This document shows positions 16,498 through 25,000 of a DNA stretch of 64,000 bases, piece after piece. The stretch comes from Sandaracinobacter neustonicus. GTDB lineage: Bacteria > Pseudomonadota > Alphaproteobacteria > Sphingomonadales > Sphingomonadaceae. Position 1 is the stretch's first letter, and each line of letters opens with the position of its first letter. The translations under genes were made by a program, and so were the position numbers. The stretch is taken from assembly GCF_006385875.1 (NCBI RefSeq), contig NZ_VFSU01000011.1, positions 248,001 to 312,000 on the forward strand. Direction: 5' to 3'. The notes below the pieces were generated by a model, which made no database searches, had not been told where the DNA came from, and worked only from the letters and a program-made list of their open reading frames with translations.

Positions 16498-16779
16498 TCA
16501 CGCGAACGGCCGATGCTGGCTTTCGCGGACGAGTTCACGATACCCGTGCTCTGTCATCCAATGCGCGCGCGCGAGGTGCGCCTCGTGGATATCGCGGCAT
16601 CGTTTGGGCTCGCGGCCGGGGTCCAGGCCGAAAAGAACATGGACCGCTTCGCGCCAATCGGCTCCGTCACGTTCGGCGTCCAGGAGCCGCAGATAGAGTT
16701 TCATATGCTCGCGGTCGTAAGACGTGAGCGTGTTGCTGAACGGCGGTTCGTCCAGAAGCGTCGGTGTCGGTTGTCCCAT
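16498..16779 (-). CDS. qseM: QseM-like antiactivator (short DUF2285 protein)
   Basis: A 93-residue single-domain protein: LTSYDREHMKLYLRLLDAERDGADWREAVHVLFGLDPGREP, then AHLARAHWMTEHGYREL. This is the DUF2285 helical domain also present in the C-terminal half of FseA. In ICEMlSymR7A the small DUF2285 protein QseM binds and blocks both TraR and FseA. The position between a QseC-like repressor and fseA fits the same job. I prefer the ATG at 16779; an in-frame TTG at 16851 gives a longer but poorly conserved start. A candidate operator overlaps the bases directly upstream of this ATG. Confidence 0.78.
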   Translation of the reverse strand: MGQPTPTLLDEPPFSNTLTSYDREHMKLYLRLLDAERDGADWREAVHVLFGLDPGREPKRCRDIHEAHLARAHWMTEHGYRELVRESQHRPFA

Positions 16780-16796
16780 CAAGCTACCATAGTCGC
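16780..16796 (-). promoter_or_regulatory. Second QseC-type operator, at the qseM start
   Basis: Read on the minus strand the site is GCGACTA-TGG-TAGCTTG. It shares the CGACTA half-site and TAG with the palindrome at 17169-17185, at the same 3-base spacing, but its right half is degenerate. It abuts the qseM ATG, so binding there would repress qseM. This is a weaker match than the other site. Confidence 0.5.
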
Positions 16797-16877
16797 GCGT
16801 ATCAACCTCGTTAACCGTCTTCTGAGGTTGGACGCCCTCTATGCACGACAAGGATGGCGGCTATGAGATCGGCGCCA

Positions 16878-17126
16878 CTAGCGCGGACGATCGCTCCTCT
16901 CGTGCAGGAGCAGCACGCCCTCGCCCTTGTCGGTGGAGAGGAAGACGATCCCGCCGGCTTCGAGAGACCTTCGCACCTGATCCCGCGTGGATTCGTACAC
17001 CTCAAGACGGTTTCCCGACTCAAGGCGCTTGAGGGCGGTCAGCGATACTCGGGCCTTGTCAGCGAGCGTCTCCTGTGTCCAACCCAGCAACGCGCGTGCG
17101 GCCCGTGATTGTCGGGCGGTGATCAT
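16878..17126 (-). CDS. qseC: QseC-like XRE-family repressor
   Basis: An 82-residue Cro/C1-type HTH protein: ITARQSRAARALLGWTQETLADKARVSLTALKRLESGNR, followed by a short dimerisation part (RRSLEAGGIVFLSTDKGEGVLLL). In ICEMlSymR7A the XRE protein QseC controls qseM through paired operators and sets the on/off state of transfer. Here it lies on the same strand as the qseM-like gene and about 100 bases before it, whereas as I recall the R7A pair is divergent. A perfect GGGAGGTGAT ribosome site precedes the ATG at 17126. A 17-bp palindrome 43 bases upstream is its likely operator. Confidence 0.8.
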   Translation of the reverse strand: MITARQSRAARALLGWTQETLADKARVSLTALKRLESGNRLEVYESTRDQVRRSLEAGGIVFLSTDKGEGVLLLHERSDRPR

Positions 17127-17135
17127 GCATGATCA
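17120..17135. promoter_or_regulatory. 16-bp palindrome over the qseC ribosome site and start
   Basis: TGATCATGCATGATCA is a perfect palindrome at 17120-17135. It spans part of the GGGAGGTGAT ribosome site and the ATG at 17126. A hairpin in the mRNA could mask the start, or a protein could bind the DNA. It may also be chance. Confidence 0.35.
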
Positions 17136-17168
17136 CCTCCCACCGTGGCCTGTACGCACTCCAGTACT

Positions 17169-17185
17169 ACGACTAAAATAGTCGT
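17169..17185. promoter_or_regulatory. Candidate QseC operator, perfect 17-bp palindrome
   Basis: ACGACTA-AAA-TAGTCGT at 17169-17185 has two perfect 7-bp arms around three A/T bases, the size expected for an XRE-family dimer. It lies 43-59 bases upstream of the qseC-like ATG, where binding could autoregulate the gene. The CGACTA half-site recurs in front of qseM. Confidence 0.65.
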
Positions 17186-17285
17186 TCTGGAGCGAAACGT
17201 CACCAGAAATAAGCATTGGGAGGGGCCGCTACACGAGGCGCACTGCCGTTTGATGACGGGGATGATTCGGTAGCAATGAGGTGGC

Positions 17286-17309
17286 GGCCCCGGCCTTTCG
17301 GCCGGGGCC
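17286..17309 (-). terminator. Strong hairpin downstream of the second DUF736 gene
   Basis: GGCCCCGGCC-TTTC-GGCCGGGGCC is a perfect 10-bp stem with a 4-base loop, starting 12 bases past the DUF736 stop on the minus strand. It lacks a clear T-run, so it may end transcription with a factor or protect the mRNA 3' end. Confidence 0.6.
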
Positions 17310-17320
17310 CTCTGTCCGCC

Positions 17321-17647
17321 TCAGTCGCTGCGGCGACCGTTCGGGCGGGACCAGATCAGGGAGAAGATGTCGCTATCTTCGTCGTCGAAGAGGTTGGCGT
17401 AGATCGGGGCGTTGAAGCTCGGATCGTCGAGCTTGAGGCCCAGATAGTCGCGGCCCTCGTTGGAGCGCTTGGACCAGGCGGCGCCGATCTCGGCCCGGCC
17501 GACCAGGACCCGGTGGCTGGGGGCGTTCTCGCCGCTGGCGCGCAGGTCGGGGACGATGCGGACGTTCTTGGCTTGGACGCTGAGGGTGACGATGTCGCCG
17601 GTGTACTCGTTCGAGGCGGTCTTCTTGAAGGTGCCGATGGTGGCCAT
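17321..17647 (-). CDS. DUF736 family protein, copy 2
   Basis: A 108-residue, near-canonical DUF736 protein: MATIGTFKKTASNEYTGDIVTLSVQ, then NVRIVPDLRASGENAPSHRVLVGRAEIGAAWSKRSNEGRDYLGLKLDDPSFNAPIYANLFDDE. Highly expressed single-gene DUF736 units are a fixture of these elements, but no activity is established. The ATG at 17647 fits the family start. A long untranslated leader precedes it and contains a segment shared with the leader of the DUF2493 gene, so the two may be co-regulated. A strong hairpin follows the stop, so it is probably a single-gene unit. Confidence 0.9.
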   Translation of the reverse strand: MATIGTFKKTASNEYTGDIVTLSVQAKNVRIVPDLRASGENAPSHRVLVGRAEIGAAWSKRSNEGRDYLGLKLDDPSFNAPIYANLFDDEDSDIFSLIWSRPNGRRSD

Positions 17648-18212
17648 TGTGGGTCTCCGTATCCATTTCCGAGCCCGCACCATTGCGGCCTCGATGGCGA
17701 TCGGCAGGCCGGAGGCGAGCGACGACACATCGCTTGCGACCGGAACGCAGCGGAGGATGGCGCAGGCGCGACTTTGTTGTTTCGCGAGGAATGACGGCGC
17801 AGCCGGCAGGGGAAGAAAGTCGGGACGCGCCGTTGTGGCATAGGCGCTCGAGGCGCAGCCGTCCTTCGGCCAGATCAGGCCATTGAAGAGGCCATATGGA
17901 GCGGTCGCTGAATGGACAGAACTCGGAGACCCTGGCCACCCGCAACCGCCAAAGATCCGCTGCACGTCACCGACTTCATCGCCCCATTCCGGGCCTTCGC
18001 CCGCGACCTCTGTCCCTGACGCCAACAGCAAAGATCGCGCTGCCTGCCGGAGATCGTCGGCTCGTCACTACAGGCGCTGCCTCTCCACCCGCTCAATACG
18101 CGACCGCCTCACAGGGACTCGCCTCGGCGCTACGTGCGCTCGCCTGCTCCGGGCTTTTCCCCACGACGAAAGTGATATCCCTCTCAGTCGGAGCCGTTTA
18201 GGTCTTTCCGCA
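17648..18212 (-). promoter_or_regulatory. Long leader of DUF736 copy 2, with a segment shared with the DUF2493 leader
   Basis: No convincing gene lies in these 565 bases. The first ~150 (17648-17800) resemble 20678-20830. Both contain, on the + strand, CAGCGGAGGATGGCG(C/A)AGGC and TTTGTTGTTTCGCGA or TTTTGTTTCGCGA. Closer to the start codon both have a hairpin with changed but still paired arms (CCGCA/TGCGG here). The remainder, 17801-18212, shows no recognisable feature; short frames there lack ribosome sites and family resemblance. Confidence 0.5.
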
Positions 18213-18653
18213 TCAGACGCGAGACAGTTGGCCCGCCGAAGGGTCGGAGGCCGCCATGCCGGTGATCCGCACGAAGGCGGTCACACCGACCGCGACAGCT
18301 CCGATGATCGAGAACACGATCTGCCAGGTCTCGGACGGCATGGTGTGTTTGACGACGCCATGGGTGGCGTGGAAACCCGCGATCACCGCAGGCGCGACAA
18401 AGGCGATGGCGATCAGGAGGCGCGCCCAGATCGGGCGCACGGTGGCGAGTAGGAACTGGCCGATGCCGAAGGTCAGACCGGCCCCCGCGAAGCCGATGAT
18501 GATCGCGCCGAGCCAGCCGGCGCCTGTGCCATACGCCCACATGCCGAGACTCACGCCCGCGAAGAACGGGAGCGCATAGACGGCAAGCGTGAAGAGCAGC
18601 CAGCAGAGGAAACCGATGGCGGCGAAGCTGAGAAGGATGCCAAGGAAGATCAT
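18213..18653 (-). CDS. Conserved ICE membrane protein, unknown function
   Basis: A 146-residue protein made almost entirely of hydrophobic segments, about four: MIFLGILLSFAAIGFLCWLLF, YALPFFAGVSLGMWAYG, WLGAIIIGFAGAGLTFGIGQF and LLIAIAFVAPAVIAGF, with a further one near the C-terminus. I do not recognise a named family. GGAGA precedes the ATG at 18653. Its place among conserved ICE genes suggests an element-borne role, perhaps in the envelope during transfer, but nothing shows it directly. Confidence 0.72.
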   Translation of the reverse strand: MIFLGILLSFAAIGFLCWLLFTLAVYALPFFAGVSLGMWAYGTGAGWLGAIIIGFAGAGLTFGIGQFLLATVRPIWARLLIAIAFVAPAVIAGFHATHGVVKHTMPSETWQIVFSIIGAVAVGVTAFVRITGMAASDPSAGQLSRV

Positions 18654-18744
18654 GGTGGTATCTCCGTAAGAATGGTCTGACGGTTGCGCCTCCACCACCA
18701 CCACGGCGCTGCTCAATTCTAGCAGGGAATGGCGCCGTCGGGGA

Positions 18745-18766
18745 GCGGACACCGATCGGTGTCCGC
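18745..18766. promoter_or_regulatory. Perfect 22-bp palindrome between two ICE membrane-protein genes
   Basis: GCGGACACCGA-TCGGTGTCCGC has two 11-bp arms without a spacer. It lies between the stop of the 55-residue gene and the next start at 18653. A smaller hairpin, GCCCC-GTCAT-GGGGC at 18786-18800, overlaps that stop codon. Without a T-run it could be an operator for the downstream gene or an RNA processing/3' end structure. Confidence 0.45.
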
Positions 18767-18791
18767 TTCGACCGAAGGGCCCGTCGCCCCG

Positions 18792-18959
18792 TCATGGGGC
18801 GAACGGATCGATCTCGCTGACGATCTCGATTTCATCGCCGTCGAATTCATTGGCGGTCGTGACCGAGAGGGTGCCGTCGCCGGCGCGGAAGATGACGATG
18901 ACGGCCATCAGGGTGGTGGCGAGGCTGAAGGCGTAGGCGTGCGCGTCGGGGAAGGACAT
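18792..18959 (-). CDS. Small membrane protein, 55 residues
   Basis: A short protein, MSFPDAHAYAFSLATTLMAVIVIFRAGDGTLSV and then an acidic tail (EFDGDEIEIVSEIDPF). The one hydrophobic stretch (about 8-25) suggests a single membrane pass. A GGAG ribosome site lies about eight bases before the ATG at 18959, and the preceding in-frame sequence is unlike protein, which decides the start. It is codirectional with and about 140 bases before the larger membrane protein gene. No family is recognised. Confidence 0.6.
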   Translation of the reverse strand: MSFPDAHAYAFSLATTLMAVIVIFRAGDGTLSVTTANEFDGDEIEIVSEIDPFAP

Positions 18960-19162
18960 TGCTCCGGCTCCTGTTTGAGCGGAGGACCATCCCCCGCTGG
19001 CAGGCGCCCGAAGTGTCCGGCCGGGGGCCGCGATCACCGCGTAGGCGTAAGCGGGAGCGGCGGCACGCTTGCGTAGTCCGACCCTTTACGGGTTGATGGC
19101 GTCAGGCCCGCGGCCGGACCAAGGATCAGCGCAATGGATCGCGGGGTGTGGTCGTTTTCGCT

Positions 19163-19612
19163 TCAGGAGCCGTGGGCGTCCTGGCGCGCATGATTGTAGA
19201 CCGCTTGAGCGAGTTCACGCACAATGTCGCAGGCATCATCCGCAAATCCCGCCGGCCATGCTCGCGGATCGCGCTGAAATCCGCCGCGCTGAAAATAGGG
19301 ATGAATCTGGTCGACAACGAGCGCGAGTCGGGACGGGAGGTTCAGACCGGCGCGTTCGGCGTATCGAGCCGCCTTATCCAGATCGTGACCGATCTGCACT
19401 CGATTCCAGGCGTCGGTGCTCGCGGTGCGGAGCAGATGAGACTTGAGCAGCAGCTCCGTCGCGACAGCGATCGAGTGAAGAGCGAGCTTATCGGCGGATT
19501 GCGTGGTCGCCCATGATGCGCAGTCGAGCTGAGTCATCGCGTTCCGTCGGAACATCTCGGAGATATGAAGGTCCGGCGCGAAGTCATCTGGGAATGGTAG
19601 AAGGTCCGGCAT
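19163..19612 (-). CDS. HEPN-like helical protein, unknown function
   Basis: A 149-residue mostly helical protein. LALHSIAVATELLLKSHLLR followed by VQIGHDLDKAARYAERAGL is the pattern seen in HEPN-like proteins (an E-L-LK helix and a GHDL turn). The RNase motif R-4 residues-H is not evident, so it may be a non-catalytic member, such as an antitoxin-like or substrate-binding form. It interrupts the run of conserved ICE genes and stands alone, with a weak ribosome site, which suggests a later insertion. The HEPN assignment is tentative. Confidence 0.5.
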   Translation of the reverse strand: MPDLLPFPDDFAPDLHISEMFRRNAMTQLDCASWATTQSADKLALHSIAVATELLLKSHLLRTASTDAWNRVQIGHDLDKAARYAERAGLNLPSRLALVVDQIHPYFQRGGFQRDPRAWPAGFADDACDIVRELAQAVYNHARQDAHGS

Positions 19613-19741
19613 CGCGCCAAGATGCCAAAGTAACAGAAATATCCAACCCGATTGCTTCGCCCGATTTGCACTGATTTACACGCGGCATGCCGGAGTTCCG
19701 ACTTTCAGACATGTCGACTTCGGTTGAAGGCGAACAGCCAA

Positions 19742-19763
19742 GGGCGGCGCTTACGCGCCGCCC
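19742..19763 (-). terminator. Terminator hairpin with the DUF2493 stop codon in its loop
   Basis: GGGCGGCGC-TTAC-GCGCCGCCC is a perfect 9-bp stem. On the minus strand the 4-base loop GTAA contains the TAA stop of the DUF2493 gene (19753-19751). The 3' side continues TTGGCTGTTC, only mildly T-rich. Confidence 0.6.
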
Positions 19764-20677
19764 GATCCGAACCGATAGACCGGAATGCCCAGCTTGCGGG
19801 CCTTATCGGCGAGATTGTCCTGAATGCCGGTGCCGGGGAAGACCACGACGCCAATCGGCATGACGGTCAGCATCTGATCGTTGCGCTTGAAGGGCGCGGC
19901 CTTGCCGTGCTTCGTCCAGTCGGGTTTGAAGGCGACCTGCGGCACCTTGCGGGTATCAGCCCAGCGGGCGGCGATCTTCTCGGCGCCTTTGGGCGTGCCG
20001 CCGTGCATCAGCACCATGTCGGGGTGCTTGCCGTGGATCTGGTCGAGCTTGGCCCAGATGGCCTGGTGGTCCGTGGTGTCGCCGCCGGAGAAGGCGATCT
20101 TCGGCCCGGTCGGAACCAGCACCTCGGTTTCCGCGCGACGCTTGGCGGCGAGGAAGTCGCGGCTGTCGATCATCGCGGCGGTGAGATGGCGATGGTTGAC
20201 CCGTGATCCGGTCCGGGGCGACCACGGCGAGCCCGTGACGCGAAGGTAATGCTCGGCTGCGCTTTCGCGGAAAACTTCCAGGCTGTCGCGGCGTTCGACC
20301 AGGCTCTTGCCCATGTCGATCAGGTTCTCGAGCTGTAGTGACTTGACCTCGGAGCCGTCCTGTTCGCGCTGGAGGCGCTTCTGGCCCTGTTCGTTGTCGT
20401 CCAGCGTATTGTCGACGCGGCTGACGGCGCGGTGGAACATATTGACGGTCGACCAGAGCAGTTCGTTGAGGTCGTGATCGAGGCTGGTGTCGGCCAGGGT
20501 GGCGATGAGGGCGTCGAAGATGTCTGCGACGGCTCCCTCAATGACGCGGTCTTCCGGGACCGGGCGGGGATCGGGTTCGTCCTCGGAGGGGCGATAGCCG
20601 TAGAGCTGGAGTTCCTGCAGCATGTCGTCGGTGGGAGACGAGTCGTGGTGCGGTTCGAAGTCGTCGTGCTCGTTCAT
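19751..20677 (-). CDS. DUF2493 (YspA/SLOG-type) protein
   Basis: A 308-residue protein with an acidic helical N-terminal part (1-180) and a C-terminal DUF2493 domain: IAFSGGDTTDHQAIWAKLDQIHGKHPDMVLMHGGTPKGAEKIAARWADTRKVPQVAFKPDWTKHGKAAPFKRNDQML and then VVVFPGTGIQDNLADKARKLGIPVYRF. The GG-D and GGTPKGAE turns are those of a Rossmann-like SLOG domain, which may bind or sense nucleotides. GGAG before the ATG at 20677 supports this start; an ATG at 20719 is a less well supported alternative. The leader is related to that of DUF736 copy 2. Confidence 0.85.
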   Translation of the reverse strand: MNEHDDFEPHHDSSPTDDMLQELQLYGYRPSEDEPDPRPVPEDRVIEGAVADIFDALIATLADTSLDHDLNELLWSTVNMFHRAVSRVDNTLDDNEQGQKRLQREQDGSEVKSLQLENLIDMGKSLVERRDSLEVFRESAAEHYLRVTGSPWSPRTGSRVNHRHLTAAMIDSRDFLAAKRRAETEVLVPTGPKIAFSGGDTTDHQAIWAKLDQIHGKHPDMVLMHGGTPKGAEKIAARWADTRKVPQVAFKPDWTKHGKAAPFKRNDQMLTVMPIGVVVFPGTGIQDNLADKARKLGIPVYRFGSGGA

Positions 20678-20985
20678 GGGATGCTCCGTCGGTTGGACCG
20701 CGACCGTCGCGGCCTTCATGGCGACGAAGCCGTCGGGCGGGTCGGACCTGCACCCGGAGCAAGGCGCAGGGCCGAAGCGTCAGCGGAGGATGGCGAAGGC
20801 CGGCGATTTTGTTTCGCGATGGAAAGGCGCGGTACGCGCCGCCGGAAAATCGTCGGCCGCAGCCATTGCCGATCCGGCCCGGCTGACGGCCGATCGCCCT
20901 CTCGAAGGCCGAGGCGCGGTCCCTCTGACGGGTCCAGCAGCCAGCGAGCAAGGCGGCGCCGGGCCGCCTCGCTTTCCGATACCGG
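20678..20985 (-). promoter_or_regulatory. Leader of the DUF2493 gene, related to the DUF736 leader
   Basis: This 308-base gap has no gene. The first ~150 bases resemble 17648-17800, including CAGCGGAGGATGGCG and TTTTGTTTCGCGA on the + strand (about 20780-20820). A hairpin lies near the start codon (CCGCGA/TCGCGG, about 20698-20712), where the DUF736 copy has CCGCA/TGCGG. The rest, 20831-20985, shows nothing recognisable. Confidence 0.5.
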
Positions 20986-22029
20986 CTATGCTGCGATCGC
21001 CATGAAGCGAGCGACGTCCTGGGGGGCGAGCTGCACGCGGATTCCTGACCGAAGCGCATCCAGTCCAAGCAGGCGCAGATCTTCATTGCAGTCCCCGAGC
21101 ACCGGCGAAAGCACGATCGCTTCGATCCCGGCCGCATTGGCGCGTTCGATCAGATTGTCCCGCGCGCCGTCTCCTGCCGGATCGTTGTCGCGGACGATGT
21201 AGAGCCTGCGAAGCGTCGACGGGAACAGGATGGCGGCAAGGTGCGCCGCTGAGAGCGCGGGCGCGATCGCCATGTCGGGTACGATCTGACGCAGCGATAG
21301 CATGGTTTCGATGCCTTCGCCTGCCGCCATCACATCTCCCGGCATGCCGATGCGGACCGCATGACCGAGCAGATCGCCCATCGCCTTGCGCTGCGTGTCG
21401 ATCGGCGCCTTGTCGGAGCCGTCTAGCGAGAGCCACGTGCGGTGGGCTCCCGTGATCGTGCCGCCCAGATCGGTGACGGCGGCGATCATCGCCGGCCAGG
21501 TTTCGGTCGGGCTATCGTCCTCGGGGCGGTAGTAGCACCTCGGATGGAATCGCAGGCTGCCGGTCCCGTGCAAAGCCGTAATCCCGCGTTTGCGGAGATA
21601 CGTTTCCACGATGGTGCCCGCGATCGGCTGCGACATGGCGAAGAGGCGGCGCGCCGCCTCGGACGATCCCGATGGGGCTGGCGCTCTGCCCTGTCGTGAT
21701 GGCGCCGGTGGCGGTTCGGGTTGCGGCATGCTGAGAAAGCTGCGTGCCTCTTCGGCGACATCGGTGAAGTCGATGAGGCCGAGCGATTCCCGGATCACGT
21801 CGAGCAGGTCGCCATGCTCGCCAGTCGCCGCATCGTTCCATTTGCCCGCTGGCCCCTTGGGGGTATCGCGGAGCCGCACAAACATCGAGCGGCCCCTGGC
21901 GTTGCGGACGTCGCCGACCTGCCAATAGCCGCCCTGACGGCGGCCGTTGGAAAGGTAATGGCGGCAGACCGCCTCGGCCTGTCGGCCGAGACGCTGCGCC
22001 AGATCGGAGGCGTTGATCCGTGTCATCAT
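20986..22029 (-). CDS. Toprim-domain primase-like protein (DUF7146-type)
   Basis: A 347-residue protein with a C-terminal Toprim domain: MAAGEGIETMLSL with the catalytic glutamate (237-242), then LYIVRDNDPAGDGA with the DxD pair (281-283). The N-terminal part (GGYWQVGDVRNARGRSMFVRL, GKWNDAATGEHGDLLDVI) fits primase-related proteins of ICEs and phages, though no CHC2 zinc finger is seen. It probably primes or processes transferred single strands. It begins with tandem ATG codons at 22029 that overlap the stop of the helicase gene, so the two are translationally coupled and likely work together. Confidence 0.85.
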   Translation of the reverse strand: MMTRINASDLAQRLGRQAEAVCRHYLSNGRRQGGYWQVGDVRNARGRSMFVRLRDTPKGPAGKWNDAATGEHGDLLDVIRESLGLIDFTDVAEEARSFLSMPQPEPPPAPSRQGRAPAPSGSSEAARRLFAMSQPIAGTIVETYLRKRGITALHGTGSLRFHPRCYYRPEDDSPTETWPAMIAAVTDLGGTITGAHRTWLSLDGSDKAPIDTQRKAMGDLLGHAVRIGMPGDVMAAGEGIETMLSLRQIVPDMAIAPALSAAHLAAILFPSTLRRLYIVRDNDPAGDGARDNLIERANAAGIEAIVLSPVLGDCNEDLRLLGLDALRSGIRVQLAPQDVARFMAIAA

Positions 22030-25000
22030 GCCGCCTCCCGCTCGGAGATGCGAGCCAGCGGATAGATGTCGAGCAGCTTTCCGAGGATGGCCGGCCCGGT
22101 TGCGTCGACGGGCACGAAGAAGCGCAGCTTCCACGAGATGATCTCGCTATACAGCCCGTAGCTCCGCAGCCGATCGCGCATCGTGTCGGTGAACCCGGAG
22201 AGTTCGATGCGGTTCGCGCCCATGACACGGACCCGGCGAAGCTGAAGGCCTTCGGCGAGGTCGAGGATGGTGCGGCCGTCGATCAGGGCCGCATAGGCGT
22301 CCTCCGCGCCGAGGTTGGTCGCGCCGGTCGAGGCGGCGTTGGCGGCCCAGGCGGGCGAGACGCGTCGGCCGATGATGCGCTCGCCGTCATCGGTTTGAAG
22401 GCGATAAACGCGCGTCGACTCGTTGGGCAGGCGCTTCCAGACGGGCAGCAACAGGCCGCTGACCATATGGATCGTGCTTTCGGTGAAGGTCGGGACCTCC
22501 GACACCTCGCGCTGCCAGATGGCGGCGAAGGTCTCGCGATCGGCCTCTTGCCAGTGGCTGTCGACCATCATTTTCAGCGACGCGTGATGCTGCTCCATCG
22601 GCCGGATCAGCCGGACGCGCCGTTCAATCTCGCCATCGTCGAGCATGAGCGACGGCGCCGGAATCTGCACAGCGGCGCGCCCGGATCGCTCGTTGATGAG
22701 CAGCCGGGCATGCGGATCGTCAAGCCAGGCCAGCGCGGTCTTCGTCGACGTCGGCCTATTGCGACGGCGTTCGGCGATACTGAGAAGGCGCGCTTCCGCG
22801 CCCGTCGCGGGATGGGTGTAGATGGTGGTCCGCTCCGTGACGATGAAGCTCTCTGCCGTCAGCGTCTCCAGGCCGGTGTCATAGACTCCGCTGGCGATCG
22901 CGCCCGCCACCTTCGACTCGAGCAGCAGTTCGAAGGCGGTAAACAGGATGCCCTGCAGCTCGATGGTCAGGGCGAGCAGCCGGTTGAGGAACGTCGTGAT
23001 CGGCGGCAATTCGTCCTTGATGCCGCCCTCGTCCATCAGCTTCAGGCCGGTGGCCTCCTCGAAACGCTGGAGCGAACAGCCTTCAACCTTGCCCCGCACA
23101 ATCTGGAGATAGAGCTGGCGAAGGGCATCGCGAGCGTAGGTCGATTCCAGATTGTCCTCGGGCCGGAACAGGCCCTGTCCGCCGGTCTGGCGCTGGCCGC
23201 GCGTGATCGCGCCCAACGTGTCGAGGCGGCGGGCAATGGTGGAGAGGAAGCGCTTCTCCGCCTTCACGTCCGTGGCGATCGGCCGGAACAGCGGCGGCTG
23301 CGCCTGGTTGGTGCGGTTGGTGCGACCAAGGCCCTGGATGGCGGCGTCGGCCTTCCAGCCCGGTTCCAACAGATAGTGAACGCGCAGGCGCTGATTCCGC
23401 GCGGAGAGTTCGGCGTGATAGCTACGCCCGGTGCCGCCCGCGTCCGAGAAGACGAGGATGCGTTTCTGATCGTCCATGAAGGCGCTGGTCTCGGCGAGGT
23501 TCGCCGATGGCGCGCGGTTCTCGACCACGAGGCGATGGCCCTTGCGCACGATGCGCCGCGATCGGCCCGTCACCTCCGCGACCATCTCCGTGCCGAAACG
23601 CTGCACGATCTGGTCGAGCGCGCCGGGCACCGGCGGGAGCGAAGCGAGCCGTTCGATCAGATCGTTGCGGCGGGCGACGGCTTCCCTGCTCTCGACAGGC
23701 TGGCCATCCCGATAGACCGGGCGTGACGACAGATTGCCCTCGGAGTCGGTGAAGGGCTCGTAGAGCTGCACCGGGAAGGAATGGGCGAGATAGTCCAGGA
23801 CATACTCCCGCGGCGTGATGTCCACGCGCACGTCGTTCCATTCCTCTGTCGGAATCTCCGCCAGCCGACGTTCCATCAAGGCTTCGCCCGTCGAGACGAT
23901 CTGGATCACGGCGGCATGGCCCGCATCGAGATCGCCTTCGATGGAGCGGATCAGCGTCGGCGTCTTCATCGACGTGAGCAGATGGCCGAAGAAGCGCTGC
24001 TTGGCGGACTCGAACGCCGAGCGGGCGGCGGACTTGGCCTGCTTATTCAGCGTGCCGTCGCTGCCGGTGATGTTGGCGGCCTGCATCGCCGCATCGAGAT
24101 TGTTATGGATGACTGCGAAGGCGCCAGCATAGGCATCATAAATGCCCCGCTGTTCATCGGTGAGCTGGTGTTCAACCAACTCGTATTCGACGCCGTCATA
24201 CGAGAGCGACCGGGCGGTGTAGAGGCCGAGCGATCTGAGATCGCGCGCGAGCACCTCCATGGCCGCCACGCCGCCGTCCTCGATGGCTTCGACGAATTCG
24301 GCGCGGGTGGCGAAGGGAAAGTCCTCCCCGCCCCAGAGGCCGAGCCGCTGCGCATAAGCGAGATTGTGGACCGTGGTGGCTCCGGTGGCGGACACATAGG
24401 TCACGCGCGCATTCGGCAGGGCGTGCTGGAGGCGCAAACCTGCGCGGCCCTGCTGCGAGGCGGCGACGTCGCCGCGTTCACCCTTTCCGCCAGCGGCGTT
24501 CTGCATGGCGTGCGCCTCGTCGAAGATGATGGCTCCATCGAAATCGGAGCCCAACCAATCGACGATCTGCCGGACGCGCGAAACCTTCTCGCCGCGGTCA
24601 TCGGAGCGTAGCGTGGCGTAGGTCGTAAATAGGACGCCTTCCGACAGGGTAATGGGCTTGCCTTGCGGGAAGCGCGACAGCGGCGTGACCAGCAGCCGTT
24701 CCATTCCGAGCGCCGACCAATCGCGCTGCGCGTCCTCGATCAGCTTATCGGACTTCGAGACCCAGACCGCCTTGCGGCGACCGCGCAGCCAGTTGTCGAG
24801 GATGATGCCCGCTGACTGACGGCCCTTGCCGGCGCCAGTCCCGTCGCCGAGCATGTAGCCGCGCCGGAAGCGCACGGCGTTCTCGGCGTCGGGCGGAGCG
24901 GCCTTCACGAGATCGAAGGTCTCATCGACCGTCCATGAGCCGGCGAGGAAATCGGAATGGGCCGCGCCGGCGAAGATGACGGTTTCGATCTGGGCGTCGG

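Noticed and set aside
17801-18201. Small genes in the gap before the second DUF736 leader
   Set aside because: Frames of 70-100 codons occur on both strands but have neither ribosome sites nor plausible protein composition.
22020-23726. Long open frame (568 codons) on the + strand opposite the helicase gene
   Set aside because: It is the mirror frame of a well-supported helicase with all motifs. High G+C keeps the opposite strand open. The product is charged, repetitive and has no family resemblance.
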